NCBI GenBank assembly: GCA_003222085.1
Contig: QHUK01000022.1
Location: 1 to 41,411 of the forward strand
Length of the DNA: 41,411 bases
Direction: 5' to 3'
Source of the DNA: Gemmatimonadota bacterium
GTDB taxonomy: Bacteria > Gemmatimonadota > Gemmatimonadetes > Gemmatimonadales > GWC2-71-9
Positions within the stretch are counted from its first letter, which is position 1. Each line of letters opens with the position of its first letter. Positions 31,834-40,702 of this stretch are shown one piece after another. The translations under genes and the position numbers were made by a program. The notes under the pieces were generated by a model, which worked only from the letters and a program-made list of their open reading frames with translations, did no database searches and was not told the origin of the DNA.

Positions 31834-32289
31834 ATGCTCTCCGACAGCCTCGTCGAGTCCTTTCGGTCCCGACTGGAAGCGCTAGGTCTCGAGCTGGCCG
31901 ACCTCCGCATCGGCGGCACGCAGGCGAGGCCGCTCGTTCAAGTGCGCATCGAGTGGCCGGACGCGTCGCCGCGCCGAGTGACCGTGGACGACTGCGCCAC
32001 GGCGAGCCGGGTGCTCGAGGCGTGGCTGGACGCGGACGCCCCGCTCGGTCGCCGCTATCTGCTCGAGGTATCGAGTCCGGGGGTGGAGCGGCCGCTGCGC
32101 TGGCACCGGCACTGGGTGCGGTTCGTGGGCCGCGAGGTGCAGGCGACGGTGGCGGGGCTCGGTCGCGTGCGGGCGCGCATCGTGGCTGTTCCCGACGCGG
32201 CGACGGTCGTGCTCGCGCCCCAGGGGGGAGCGCCGCGGCCGGTGCCGCTGGCCGGAATTCGCGACGCGCGTTTGGCGGTGGATTGGTGA
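31834..32289 (+). CDS. rimP: Ribosome maturation factor RimP
   Basis: 151 aa, required for maturation of the 30S subunit. It has the RimP pattern: an N-terminal alpha/beta domain with LGLELADLRIGG, then VQVRIEWPD, the TVDDCATASRVLEAWLD helix, and the signature YLLEVSSPGVERPLR before the C-terminal Sm-like domain (FVGREVQATVAGLGRVRARIV in parts). The ATG at 31834 was chosen because it begins at the conserved start and lies after the leader hairpin. It is first gene of the translation operon, 10 bp before nusA. Confidence 0.93.
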   Translation: MLSDSLVESFRSRLEALGLELADLRIGGTQARPLVQVRIEWPDASPRRVTVDDCATASRVLEAWLDADAPLGRRYLLEVSSPGVERPLRWHRHWVRFVGREVQATVAGLGRVRARIVAVPDAATVVLAPQGGAPRPVPLAGIRDARLAVDW

Positions 32290-32299
32290 AGAGGAACCC

Positions 32300-33706
32300 A
32301 TGACGACGAATACCAGTGACGTAGTCTCCGCGATCCGTGAGCTGACGAGCACCAAGCAGCTCGAGCGCACGGAGCTGCTCGACCTGCTCAAGGACGGTCT
32401 GCACGCCGCCCTCGTGAAGCGCTACGGGCCCAACGTGCGGGCCGAGATCGGAATCGACGAGCTCAAGGGCACGATTCGGATCGCGGTGCTCCGCACGGTA
32501 GTGGAGACCGTGGAGGACCCGGGCTCTCAGGTGGCGCTCGAAGAAGCGCGCTTCGAGGATCCGGATTTCCAGGTCGGGGATGTGCTGGAGGAAGAGGTGC
32601 CGTTCGAGGCGTTCGGCCGCACGGCGGTGCAGGCGGCGAAGCAGCGCATCATCCAGCGGGTCCGCGAGGGCGAGCGGGCGCGCATCCGGGAAGAGTTCTC
32701 CGACAAGGTCGGCGAGCTCCTGTCGGGCGAGGTGCAGCAGATCGAGCGCGGCAAGATCGTCGTCATGCTCGCGAGGTTCCGGGAAGCCGAAGCGATCATT
32801 CCGTACCGCGAGCAGAACCACCGCGAGCATTTTCACCAGGGGGATACGATCCGCGCCGTGCTCAAGCGGATCGAGGAGACACCCAAGGGCCCGCGGCTCA
32901 TTCTGTCGCGTGCCGATCCGCTCTTCGTCAAGGCCTTGTTCAAGCTCGAGGTGCCGGAGATTCAGCAGCAGATCGTCGAGATCCGCGCCACGGCGCGGGA
33001 GGCGGGGAGCCGCACCAAGATCGCGGTCTCCTCGCGCGACGATTCGATCGATCCCGTGGGCGCGTGCGTGGGCCTGAAAGGCTCACGCGTGCAGGCGGTG
33101 GTGAACGAGCTGAACGGCGAGCGCATCGACATCGTACCCTGGTCCCCCGATCCCGAGCGGTTCGCGAAGCTCGCCCTCGCGCCGGCGCGGGTCGCGCGCG
33201 TGTTCTCGGACCCCGACACCAAGACGATCCAGGCGATCGTGGACGAGGATCAGCTGTCCCTCGCCATCGGGCGCAACGGGCAGAACGTCCGGCTCGCCTC
33301 CGAGCTCACCGGTTGGAAGATCGACCTGTACTCGAGCCGGGAGTGGTTGGAGCGCGGCGGGGAAGGGCCGCTCTTCGCGCCGCTGCCCCCGGCGGAAGAC
33401 GAGGCCGCGACCAAGGTCTCGCTGCGCGAGCTGAAAGGTCTGCCGGTCGAGCTGGTGGACGCGCTGGAGCGCGCCGGCCACAAGACCCTACAGGATATCC
33501 TCGACCTCGAGCGGGAGGACGTCGACAAGATCGCCGGCATGACGCCCGAGATCGCCGACAAGCTCATGGCCTTTCTGAACGAGATGACCGAGGAGGGCGG
33601 CGACGACGAGCCGGCGCCCGGTGCGGTGGGTGAGAGCGGCGCGGTGGGAGGGAGTGGGGAGCGCGGGGAGGACCCGGCGGGCGATACTCCGGCGCCGGTG
33701 GCGTGA
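32300..33706 (+). CDS. nusA: Transcription termination/antitermination factor NusA
   Basis: 468 aa. NusA binds RNA polymerase and nascent RNA, modulating pausing, termination and antitermination. The N-terminal polymerase-binding domain (about 1-125) is followed by S1 (about 135-200), two KH domains (DPVGACVGLKGSRVQAVVNEL and LAIGRNGQNVRLA) and a C-terminal helix-hairpin-helix region (LPVELVDALERAGHKTLQDI, then IAGMTPEIADKLM). The tail (about 435-468) is a Gly/Glu-rich low-complexity sequence. The ATG follows GAAGAGGA. It ends in a GTGA overlap with the L7Ae-like gene. Confidence 0.97.
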   Translation: MTTNTSDVVSAIRELTSTKQLERTELLDLLKDGLHAALVKRYGPNVRAEIGIDELKGTIRIAVLRTVVETVEDPGSQVALEEARFEDPDFQVGDVLEEEVPFEAFGRTAVQAAKQRIIQRVREGERARIREEFSDKVGELLSGEVQQIERGKIVVMLARFREAEAIIPYREQNHREHFHQGDTIRAVLKRIEETPKGPRLILSRADPLFVKALFKLEVPEIQQQIVEIRATAREAGSRTKIAVSSRDDSIDPVGACVGLKGSRVQAVVNELNGERIDIVPWSPDPERFAKLALAPARVARVFSDPDTKTIQAIVDEDQLSLAIGRNGQNVRLASELTGWKIDLYSSREWLERGGEGPLFAPLPPAEDEAATKVSLRELKGLPVELVDALERAGHKTLQDILDLEREDVDKIAGMTPEIADKLMAFLNEMTEEGGDDEPAPGAVGESGAVGGSGERGEDPAGDTPAPVA

Positions 33707-34011
33707 GCGACCGGTTGGTCCGGCTGCTGGGGCTGGGCGCCCGCGGCGGTGGCGGGCGCGTCGTGGTGGGGGTGACCGGCGTGCGGGCCCAGCTGCAGCG
33801 GGACGCCCTGTCGTGCGTCGTGCTCGCGGCGGACGCAAGCCTGCGCACCCGCGAGAAAGTCGAGCGTCTCGCGCGGGCACGGCGCGTGCCGGTGCTGGTG
33901 GGTCCGGTGGCGGAGCGGTTGGGGGCGGGGCTGGGGCGGCCGCCGGTGCAGGCCGTCGGCGTGGCGGATGCCGCGTTGGCGCGCGGGTTGGTCGGGTCTT
34001 TGGAGGAGTGA
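33703..34011 (+). CDS. ylxQ: L7Ae/YlxQ-family RNA-binding protein
   Basis: 102 aa with the L7Ae fold pattern: LLGLGARGGG, ALSCVVLAADAS, LRTREKVERLA, RRVPVLVGPVAERLGAGLGR and a final VADAALARGLV helix. Family members bind kink-turn RNA. The gene lies between nusA and infB, where Bacillus-type genomes have ylxR and ylxQ; only the L7Ae-type gene is present here. The GTG start overlaps nusA by 4 bp and the stop abuts the infB start. Confidence 0.8.
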   Translation: MSDRLVRLLGLGARGGGGRVVVGVTGVRAQLQRDALSCVVLAADASLRTREKVERLARARRVPVLVGPVAERLGAGLGRPPVQAVGVADAALARGLVGSLEE

Positions 34012-36630
34012 GTGACGACGACGCGGATTCACGATCTGGCGGCTGAATTCGGGATCTCCGCTGAGCAGCTCATGGGCATGCTCAAGGAGCAGGACATCTT
34101 TGTGCGCAGCCACCTCTCGCCGCTTCAGCCCGAGCAGGTGGCGCTGATGCGGGCGCGCTGGGAGCGCGAGAAGCGGAAGCAGAAGGACGCGCCCGCGCCC
34201 CCCAAGCGGCGCCGCGCCGTCAAGGCGGCCGAGCCGGTAGCGGCGGCGGCGCCGGATGCGCGACCCAAGCGCCGCCGCCGCACCGCGGCCGAGATGGCCG
34301 CGGTCGAGGCGGAGGCCCAGGCCGAGGCGGCGATCGAGGCGGAGCGCGAGCTGAAGGCGCGCGAGGCGCTCGAGGCCGCCAAGGCCGTGGACGAGGAGGA
34401 GAAGCCGTCGCTCGAGGAGCGCGCCGCCGCGCTGTTCAAGGAGCTCCCGGTGGTCGAGGAGGCCGGGGCGGAGCCGGCGCCCGCCGCGGCCCACGCCGCC
34501 GCGCCCTTCACGGCGTCCCCCCTCGCGCCCGCCGCGGCCCGGCCCGTGATTCCCACCCCGGTGCGGCCCAAGCCGGTGGCGAGTGCCACGCCGGGCGGCG
34601 GCGTGCCGGCTCCCCCGCGACCCGTGGCTTCGGCGGCGCCCGGCGCGATTCCGCTCGAGGAGCGGCGACGCGAGAAAGGGAAGAAGCGCAAGAAGGGCAA
34701 GAAGTCGCTGGTGGATCAGGAAGCGGTCGCCCAGAACATCTCGCGCACCCTGGCCTCGATCAAAGGGCCGGTGGCCAAGAAGGGACCGCATCGGCGCGAG
34801 GAGGGGCCGAGCTTCCGCGAGGTCGAGGAGCAGAAGCGGCGCGACGAAAAGGAGCGCGAGAAGACGCTGGTGCGCGTGACCGAGTTCATCACGGTCTCCG
34901 AGCTCGCGAACATCCTGAAGGTGCCCGCCAAGGAGATCGTCAGCTTCGCCTTCAAAGAGCTCGGGCAGATGGTGACGATCAACCAGCGCCTCGATTTCGA
35001 TATGATCGAGCTCATCGCCTCCGCCTTCGGCTTCCAGGCGGTGCGCGAGGAGGAGTATGCCCTCGCCACGTCCGAGGAGCAGCCGAAGGAAGCGGCCGGC
35101 GATCTCAAGTCGCGCGCCCCGGTCGTCACGGTCATGGGCCACGTCGACCACGGCAAGACCTCGCTGCTCGACTACGTCCGGAAGGCCAACGTCGTGGCGG
35201 GCGAGGCGGGCGGCATCACCCAGCATATCGGCGCCTATCAGGTCACGCTCAAGGACGGGCGCTCGATCACGTTCCTGGACACGCCGGGCCACGAGGCGTT
35301 CACGGCCATGCGCGCCCGCGGCGCTCAGGTGACGGACATCGTCGTCCTGGTCGTGGCCGCCGACGACGCGATCATGCCGCAAACGATCGAGGCGATCTCG
35401 CACGCCAAGAACGCCGGCGTCCCGCTGGTCGTGGCGATCAACAAGATCGACCTGCCGGCCGCCAACGTGCAGAAGGTGAAGCAGGACCTGCTGGCGCACG
35501 GCGTGGTGCTCGAGGAGTTCGGCGGTACGACCCTCGCCACGCCGATCTCCGCCAAGACGGGCAAGAACGTGCAGGAGCTGCTCGACCAGATCCTGCTGCA
35601 GGCCGAGCTGCTCGATCTCAAGGCCAACCCCGACCGCCGGGCCCAAGGCACGGTACTCGAGGCGACGCTCGACCCCGGAAAGGGTCCGCTCGCCACGATT
35701 CTCGTCCAGAATGGCACGCTGCGCGGCGGGGACGACTTCATCTGTGGCCAGTTCTACGGGCGCGTGCGCGCGATGTATGACGAGCGCGGCCAGACGGTCG
35801 ACGCCGCGGGGCCGTCCACGCCCGTGCAGGTGTTGGGCTTCGAAGGCGTGCCCGAGGCGGGCGACACGTTCCAGGTGATGACGGACGCGGCGGCGGCGCG
35901 CGACATCGCGCAGAAGCGCCAGCGTCTGGAGCGCGAGGCGCAGCACCGCCGCACCGGTCGCGTGAAAACGCTCGAGGATTTCATGGCGGAGCGAGCCGAA
36001 GGCGGTGCCGCCGCGCTCCGGATCATCATCAAGGCGGATCAAGGCGGTCCGGCGGAGGCGCTGGCGGACGCGCTGGCCCAGCTGTCGACGCCCGAGGTCA
36101 AGGTCGAGGTCGTCCACCGCGGCGTGGGCGCGATCACCGACTCGGACGTGCTGCTCGCCAAGGCCTCGAACGCGATCATCATCGGCTTTCACGTGCGGCC
36201 CGACTCCAACGCGCGCGCCTCGGCGGAGCGCGAAAAGGTCGAAATCCGCACCTACCGCATCATCTACGAGGCGGTGGAAGAGGTGAAGGCGGCGATGGCG
36301 GGCTTGCTCGCTCCCGAAAAGAAGGAAGTGGTCTTGGGCGAGGCGGAAGTCCGCCAGCTGTTCAAGATCGCGAAGGTGGGCACGATTGCCGGAAGCTTCG
36401 TCCGCTCGGGCGTCATCCCGCGCACCGCGCGGGTGCGCGTGGTCCGCGACGGCGTCGAAGTGTACGACGGCACGCTGGCCTCGCTCAAGCGCTTCAAGGA
36501 CGACGTGCGCGAGGTGCGCGAGGGGTTTGAGTGCGGGATCGGCGTCGAGAACTTCAACGACCTCAAGGTCGGCGACCTGATCGAAGCGTACCGCATCGAG
36601 GAGGTCGCGCGCTCGCTGACGCCCGCGTGA
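34012..36630 (+). CDS. infB: Translation initiation factor IF-2
   Basis: 872 aa, a GTPase that places initiator fMet-tRNA in the ribosomal P site. It starts with an IF2_N domain ([18 protein letters not shown]), followed by a long Ala/Lys/Glu/Pro-rich linker (about 60-280) and a second IF2_N-like domain ([20 protein letters not shown]). The G domain has GHVDHGKT (376-383), [21 protein letters not shown] and SAKTG. Domains II to IV complete the C-terminal half. The GTG start directly follows the stop of ylxQ with GGAGG upstream. Downstream ylxP overlaps the stop as GTGA. Confidence 0.98.
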   Translation: MTTTRIHDLAAEFGISAEQLMGMLKEQDIFVRSHLSPLQPEQVALMRARWEREKRKQKDAPAPPKRRRAVKAAEPVAAAAPDARPKRRRRTAAEMAAVEAEAQAEAAIEAERELKAREALEAAKAVDEEEKPSLEERAAALFKELPVVEEAGAEPAPAAAHAAAPFTASPLAPAAARPVIPTPVRPKPVASATPGGGVPAPPRPVASAAPGAIPLEERRREKGKKRKKGKKSLVDQEAVAQNISRTLASIKGPVAKKGPHRREEGPSFREVEEQKRRDEKEREKTLVRVTEFITVSELANILKVPAKEIVSFAFKELGQMVTINQRLDFDMIELIASAFGFQAVREEEYALATSEEQPKEAAGDLKSRAPVVTVMGHVDHGKTSLLDYVRKANVVAGEAGGITQHIGAYQVTLKDGRSITFLDTPGHEAFTAMRARGAQVTDIVVLVVAADDAIMPQTIEAISHAKNAGVPLVVAINKIDLPAANVQKVKQDLLAHGVVLEEFGGTTLATPISAKTGKNVQELLDQILLQAELLDLKANPDRRAQGTVLEATLDPGKGPLATILVQNGTLRGGDDFICGQFYGRVRAMYDERGQTVDAAGPSTPVQVLGFEGVPEAGDTFQVMTDAAAARDIAQKRQRLEREAQHRRTGRVKTLEDFMAERAEGGAAALRIIIKADQGGPAEALADALAQLSTPEVKVEVVHRGVGAITDSDVLLAKASNAIIIGFHVRPDSNARASAEREKVEIRTYRIIYEAVEEVKAAMAGLLAPEKKEVVLGEAEVRQLFKIAKVGTIAGSFVRSGVIPRTARVRVVRDGVEVYDGTLASLKRFKDDVREVREGFECGIGVENFNDLKVGDLIEAYRIEEVARSLTPA

Positions 36631-36908
36631 TCGTGGGGGTCATGACGTGGGAGCTGCATCTCGCGGCGTGTCACTCCCTCAAGGACAAGCGCCATGTGCT
36701 GAAGAGCCTCAAGGACCGCCTCCACAACCGCTTCAATGTATCCGCGGCGGAGACGGCGCATCACGACCTGTGGCAGCGCGCCGAGCTGACCGTGTGCGTG
36801 GTTTCGACCGACCGAGGCCATGCGGAGAGCGTCTTGCGGGAGGCCGACCGCTTGATCGAAGCGGCCGACGGCGCCCGCATCGTGGACACGAGCGCGAGTT
36901 TCTTCTGA
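36627..36908 (+). CDS. ylxP: DUF503 protein (YlxP)
   Basis: 93 aa, matching the DUF503/YlxP family: GVMTWELHLAACHSLKDKR, then VLKSLKDRLHNRFNVSAAE and a final VDTSASFF. The family is almost always found between infB and rbfA and is thought to be linked to ribosome function, but its biochemical role is unproven. GTG at 36627 overlaps the infB stop by 4 bp; the next gene begins 1 bp after its stop. Confidence 0.9.
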   Translation: MIVGVMTWELHLAACHSLKDKRHVLKSLKDRLHNRFNVSAAETAHHDLWQRAELTVCVVSTDRGHAESVLREADRLIEAADGARIVDTSASFF

Positions 36909-36909
36909 T

Positions 36910-37269
36910 ATGAAGCGACGGACGAGCCACCGCCCCGAGCGTGTGGCGGAGGCGATCCGCCAAACCGTGGCGGCGTTTCTCACCGCCGACGTGCGTGACC
37001 CGCGCGTCGGATTCGTCACGGTCACCGCGGTGGAAGTGTCCGGCGACCTGGCGCACGCGCGCGTGCGGGTGAGCGTGATGGGCGACGACGCGGAAAAAGC
37101 GAAGTCGCTCGAGGGGCTCGCCAGCGCCGCCCGGTTCCTGCGCGCCCAGCTCGCCAAGGGGCTGCCGCTGCGCGTGGCGCCGGAGCTGCGCTTCGAGCTC
37201 GACCGCGGCCTGGAGCACGCCCAGCAGATCGACCGGATGCTGCGCGGGCTCAAGGGGGGCGCGGGCTGA
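36910..37269 (+). CDS. rbfA: Ribosome-binding factor A
   Basis: 119 aa KH-like protein that binds the 30S subunit and helps process the 5' end of 16S rRNA, important at low temperature. It shows RPERVAEAIRQTVAAFL, DPRVGFVTVTAVEVSGDL, HARVRVSVMGDD and ELRFELDRGLEHAQQID, all in the expected order. The ATG lies 1 bp after the ylxP stop; the gene is 8 bp upstream of truB. Confidence 0.96.
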   Translation: MKRRTSHRPERVAEAIRQTVAAFLTADVRDPRVGFVTVTAVEVSGDLAHARVRVSVMGDDAEKAKSLEGLASAARFLRAQLAKGLPLRVAPELRFELDRGLEHAQQIDRMLRGLKGGAG

Positions 37270-37277
37270 TCTCTGGG

Positions 37278-38135
37278 GTGGCGCTGGTCGCGAAGCCGGG
37301 GGGCCCCGATGGGCCTACCTCGCACGACGTCGTCGACATCGTGCGGCGGGCCGTCGGGACCGATCGAGTGGGTCATCTGGGGACGCTCGATCCGTTCGCG
37401 GCGGGGCTGCTGGTGATCGTGGTGGGCCGCGCCACGCGGTTGGCGCCGTTCGCGGCGGGGTGGGCCAAGACGTACGACGGCGTGATGCGGCTGGGGGCGA
37501 CGACCGCCACCGACGATGCGACCGGCGCGACGGTGGCGACCTCGGAGACGTGGCGTGGCGTAGATCGGGCGCGCGTGGACGCGGCGCTGGCGGCGTTCCG
37601 TGGGGCGTACGACCAGCGCCCGCCCGCGTACTCGGCGGTGAAGGTGGCCGGCGAGCGTGCCTACCGGCAGGCTCGCCGCGGCGCCAGCGTGGTATTGCGA
37701 CCCCGGCGGGTCCAGGTCACGGAGCTCGAGCTCGAGAGCTTCGCGCCCCCCGACGTGGGCTTCCGCGCCACCGTGAGCGGCGGGACGTACCTGCGCAGCC
37801 TGGCCCGCGACATCGGGGAAGCGCTGGGGTGCGGGGCGCACCTCGCGACGCTCAGGCGGACGCGGGTGGGGCCGTTTCGGCTCGCGGAGGCGGTGGCCCC
37901 TGACGCGGTGACGGCGCGCGCGCTGCGCGATCCCGCGGAGCTCGTCCGCGGCCTGCCGGCGGCGGAGCTGGACGATGCCGATCGGGCTGCCGTGCTGCAC
38001 GGGCGGGCCGTGCCCGGGGGAAGCGGGATGCGGGATGCGGGAAGCGTGGCGCTGTTCGCCGATGGGCGGCTCGTGGCGATTGCGGAGCAGGTGGGGGACG
38101 TCCTGAAGCCCCGGGTCGTCGTGGCGGAGGCATGA
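37278..38135 (+). CDS. truB: tRNA pseudouridine(55) synthase
   Basis: 285 aa. Forms pseudouridine 55 in the T-loop of tRNAs. The start reads ALVAKPGGPDGPTSHDVVD and the catalytic motif is HLGTLDPFAAGLL, with Asp at about residue 38. RPPAYSAVKVAGERAYRQAR and the GTYLRSLARDIGEALG motif are also present, followed by a short PUA-like tail. Within that tail a 28-bp array of four 7-bp units (38018-38045) encodes the inserted GSGMRDAGS loop. The GTG start at 37278 is 8 bp after rbfA. The stop overlaps ribF as ATGA. Confidence 0.96.
   Translation: MALVAKPGGPDGPTSHDVVDIVRRAVGTDRVGHLGTLDPFAAGLLVIVVGRATRLAPFAAGWAKTYDGVMRLGATTATDDATGATVATSETWRGVDRARVDAALAAFRGAYDQRPPAYSAVKVAGERAYRQARRGASVVLRPRRVQVTELELESFAPPDVGFRATVSGGTYLRSLARDIGEALGCGAHLATLRRTRVGPFRLAEAVAPDAVTARALRDPAELVRGLPAAELDDADRAAVLHGRAVPGGSGMRDAGSVALFADGRLVAIAEQVGDVLKPRVVVAEA
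38018..38045. repeat. 7-bp tandem repeat inside truB, four units
   Basis: GGGAAGC, GGGATGC, GGGATGC and GGGAAGC lie head to tail. The array is inside the truB coding frame near the C-terminal PUA-like domain. The same family, again with four units, occurs 770 bp downstream in ribF. Confidence 0.85.
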
Positions 38136-39040
38136 GCGCGACGGTCGCGACGGTCGGTACGTTCGACGGCATTCATCGCGGGCACCAGGCCGTCCTGGAC
38201 GACGTGGTGCGACGCGCTCGGGCGCGCGGGCTGGTGAGTCTGCTCGTGACGTTCGACCCGCACCCGCTCGAGGTCGTGAACCCGAGTGCCGCGCCGCGGC
38301 TGCTCACGCTGTCCGACGAGAAACGCCTGCTGGCGGCGGCCCTGGGCGTCGAGCGGGTCGAGGTCGTCCTGTTCACGCCGGAGCTGGCGCGTCTCGGTCC
38401 AGAGGAGTTCGTGCGCGACGTGCTGCGGGCGCGGTTCGGGATGCAGGAGCTGGTTCTGGGGTACGATCACGGATTCGGGCGCGGTCGCGCCGGCGACGTC
38501 GAGATGGTGCGGCGGTTGGCGCGCGAGGACGGCTTCGCCATGGAGGTGGTGGCGGCCGTGAAGGACGACGGGCAGCCGATCTCGTCGTCGCTGATCCGGA
38601 CCGCCGTGGCGCACGGTGACCTGGCATCGGCCGAGCGCGGTCTGGGGCGGCCGTACAGCGTGCGGGCCGTGGTCGAGCGGGGCGCGGGGCGGGGCCGCAC
38701 GATCGGCGTGCCGACGATCAACCTCACCTCACCCGACGCGCGCAAGCTGCTGCCGCCGGATGGTGTGTATGCCGTGCGGGTGGAAGTCGGGAAACGGGAC
38801 ACGAGAAGCGGGAAACGGTACGGCGGGATGATGAACCAGGGCTCGCGGCCCACGTTCGGGGTGCACGCGCGCGGGCTGGAGATCCACCTGTTTGATTTCA
38901 GCGGCGATCTGTACGGTCAGGCCGTGACGGTGGAGTGGGTACGCCGGCTGCGGGATACCCAGACGTTCCCGTCGCGCCAGGCGCTGGTCGCTCAGATCGA
39001 ACGCGACGCGGTCGCGGCGCGTGCGATCCTCAAGGGGTAG
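38132..39040 (+). CDS. ribF: Bifunctional riboflavin kinase/FAD synthetase
   Basis: 302 aa. The N-terminal nucleotidyltransferase domain makes FAD from FMN (VATVGTFDGIHRGHQAVL, LVTFDPHPLEV, GYDHGFGRGRAGD, SSSLIRTAVAHGDL). The C-terminal flavokinase domain makes FMN from riboflavin (GRGRTIGVPTINL, with the T-I-N metal motif, then GVYAVRVEV, NQGSRPTFG and LEIHLFDFSGDLYG). A 28-bp array of four 7-bp units (38789-38816) adds about seven residues (KRDTRSG) between two strands of the flavokinase barrel. The ATG overlaps truB as ATGA. It is the usual last gene of the rimP-nusA-infB-truB cluster. Confidence 0.97.
   Translation: MSATVATVGTFDGIHRGHQAVLDDVVRRARARGLVSLLVTFDPHPLEVVNPSAAPRLLTLSDEKRLLAAALGVERVEVVLFTPELARLGPEEFVRDVLRARFGMQELVLGYDHGFGRGRAGDVEMVRRLAREDGFAMEVVAAVKDDGQPISSSLIRTAVAHGDLASAERGLGRPYSVRAVVERGAGRGRTIGVPTINLTSPDARKLLPPDGVYAVRVEVGKRDTRSGKRYGGMMNQGSRPTFGVHARGLEIHLFDFSGDLYGQAVTVEWVRRLRDTQTFPSRQALVAQIERDAVAARAILKG
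38789..38816. repeat. 7-bp tandem repeat inside ribF, four units
   Basis: GGGAAAC, GGGACAC, GAGAAGC and GGGAAAC lie head to tail, in frame within the riboflavin kinase domain. Same unit length, copy number and consensus as the array in truB. Confidence 0.85.
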
Positions 39041-39048
39041 AGACTGGA

Positions 39049-40701
39049 ATGCGCACGATTCGCTCACGACTGATCGCCATCGGCGGGCTGCTGGCGCTCG
39101 CGGTGTGGCAGCTGATTCCCACCGACGTCACCCAGCGAGTGCGTGACGCGACGACCGGCCGCATGAAAGACACCACGATCCGTCGCGTGCCGATCAACCT
39201 CGGGCTCGACCTGCAGGGCGGTATTCATCTGGCCCTCGAAGTGGACCAGTCAAAGGGTCCCGTGCCCGACTGCGCCACCGCTATCCAGCTCGCCGAGAAG
39301 GTGGTGCGCACGCGGATCGACGAGTTCGGCACCAGCGAGCCCGTGGTGCAGATCCAGGGGCGCTGCCGCCTCATTGTCGAGCTGGCAGGTGAAAAAGACC
39401 CGGCCCGCGCCAAGGGCATCATCCAGCGCACGGCGTTCCTCGAGTTCCGCATCACCGATATGAAGAACCTGTTCCGCGACGCGTTGCCCGAGATCGACAA
39501 GGCGTTGCGCCGGGCCGGCGTGCGGGCGCCGGGGCAGGGTGCCGCGGCGGCGAGCGTGACCCAGCTGTTCGGCGCGGACACCGGCAAGGCGAAGGGGAAG
39601 ACGGCGAAGGGCAAGGCGGCGGCGAAGGATACCACCGAGCTCAACGCACCGGACCCCCTGTCATCGCTCCTCTTCCAAGGCCAGTTGCCCGGCGAGTATC
39701 TCGTTCCGGAAGAGCAGGTGCCGGTGGCGGAGAGCCTGCTGGCGCGGCCCGACGTGCAACGGCTCATCCCGCGCGGCATCGAGCTGCGGTGGGGTACCGA
39801 GGTGTTGTCTCGCGCGGGCCGCAGCTACCGGACCCTGTACGCTGTCGAGGACCGGCCGATCATCACGGGGGAATACCTGCAGGACGCGAAAGCCCTGCGG
39901 GACCCGCTCACCAACCAATCAGTCGTGAACTTCGTGCTGTCACGGGGTGGCGGGCGCATCTTCGAACGCGAGACCGGCCGGCACGTGACCGACTACATGG
40001 CGATCATCCTCGACGGCCGCGTGCAGGGCCAGCCGCCCGTCATCAAGAGCCAGATCGGCCAGCGCGGGCAGATCGAGCTGGGCGCGAAGCCGCTCCAGGA
40101 CGCCCAGGACCTGGCACTGGTGCTCAAAGCGGGGGCGCTCCCCGCTCCGCTCACGATTATCGAGGAGCGGACGATCGGACCGTCGCTGGGCCGGGACTCG
40201 ATCAGGGACGGCATCCGTGCGGGCATCGTCGGCGTGGCCCTCGTCGTCCTGATCATGGTCACCTACTACCGCCTGTCGGGCGTCCTGGCCGTCGCCGCGC
40301 TTGCGCTGTACGTCGTCTTCACGCTCGCCGGGCTCGCGGGGTTCGGGTTCACGCTCACGCTGCCGGGACTCGCCGGACTCGTGCTGTCGGTCGGCATCGC
40401 CGTCGATGCGAACGTGCTGATCTTCGAGCGCATCCGCGAAGAGCTGCAGCACGGGAAGCTGGTGCGCACCGCCGTGGACGAGGGCTTCCTGCACGCCATG
40501 AGCGCCATCATCGACTCGAACGTGAGCACGGCCCTCACCGCCTTCATTCTCTACCTGGTCGGGACCGGCCCGGTACAAGGATTTGCGATCACCCTGATCA
40601 TCGGTATCGCCGCGTCCATGATCACGGCCATCTTTGTGGTTCGCACCTTCTACATGATCTGGCTCGACCGCCGGCCGGACATGGCCACCCTGAGCGTCTG
40701 A
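39049..40701 (+). CDS. secD: Protein translocase subunit SecD
   Basis: 550 aa. SecD with SecF uses the proton gradient to pull exported proteins from the SecYEG channel at the inner membrane. A first membrane helix (about 8-22) precedes the periplasmic P1 domain, which begins with LGLDLQGGIHLALEV and has VVRTRIDEFGTSEPVVQIQG. The final five membrane helices include GLAGLVLSVGIAVDANVLIFERI, quoted here only in part as GIAVDANVLIFERIREEL, the RND-type signature with Asp needed for proton coupling. A Lys/Ala-rich insertion (GKAKGKTAKGKAAAKD, about residues 180-195) lies in the periplasmic region. ATG at 39049 was chosen because it starts the membrane helix properly. secF follows after 1 bp. Confidence 0.97.
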   Translation: MRTIRSRLIAIGGLLALAVWQLIPTDVTQRVRDATTGRMKDTTIRRVPINLGLDLQGGIHLALEVDQSKGPVPDCATAIQLAEKVVRTRIDEFGTSEPVVQIQGRCRLIVELAGEKDPARAKGIIQRTAFLEFRITDMKNLFRDALPEIDKALRRAGVRAPGQGAAAASVTQLFGADTGKAKGKTAKGKAAAKDTTELNAPDPLSSLLFQGQLPGEYLVPEEQVPVAESLLARPDVQRLIPRGIELRWGTEVLSRAGRSYRTLYAVEDRPIITGEYLQDAKALRDPLTNQSVVNFVLSRGGGRIFERETGRHVTDYMAIILDGRVQGQPPVIKSQIGQRGQIELGAKPLQDAQDLALVLKAGALPAPLTIIEERTIGPSLGRDSIRDGIRAGIVGVALVVLIMVTYYRLSGVLAVAALALYVVFTLAGLAGFGFTLTLPGLAGLVLSVGIAVDANVLIFERIREELQHGKLVRTAVDEGFLHAMSAIIDSNVSTALTAFILYLVGTGPVQGFAITLIIGIAASMITAIFVVRTFYMIWLDRRPDMATLSV

Positions 40702-40702
40702 G

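Noticed and set aside
33250..36192. Minus-strand open frame of 980 codons opposite nusA and infB
   Set aside because: Antisense to IF-2 and NusA, whose motifs are fully conserved; composition is Arg/Leu/His-rich.
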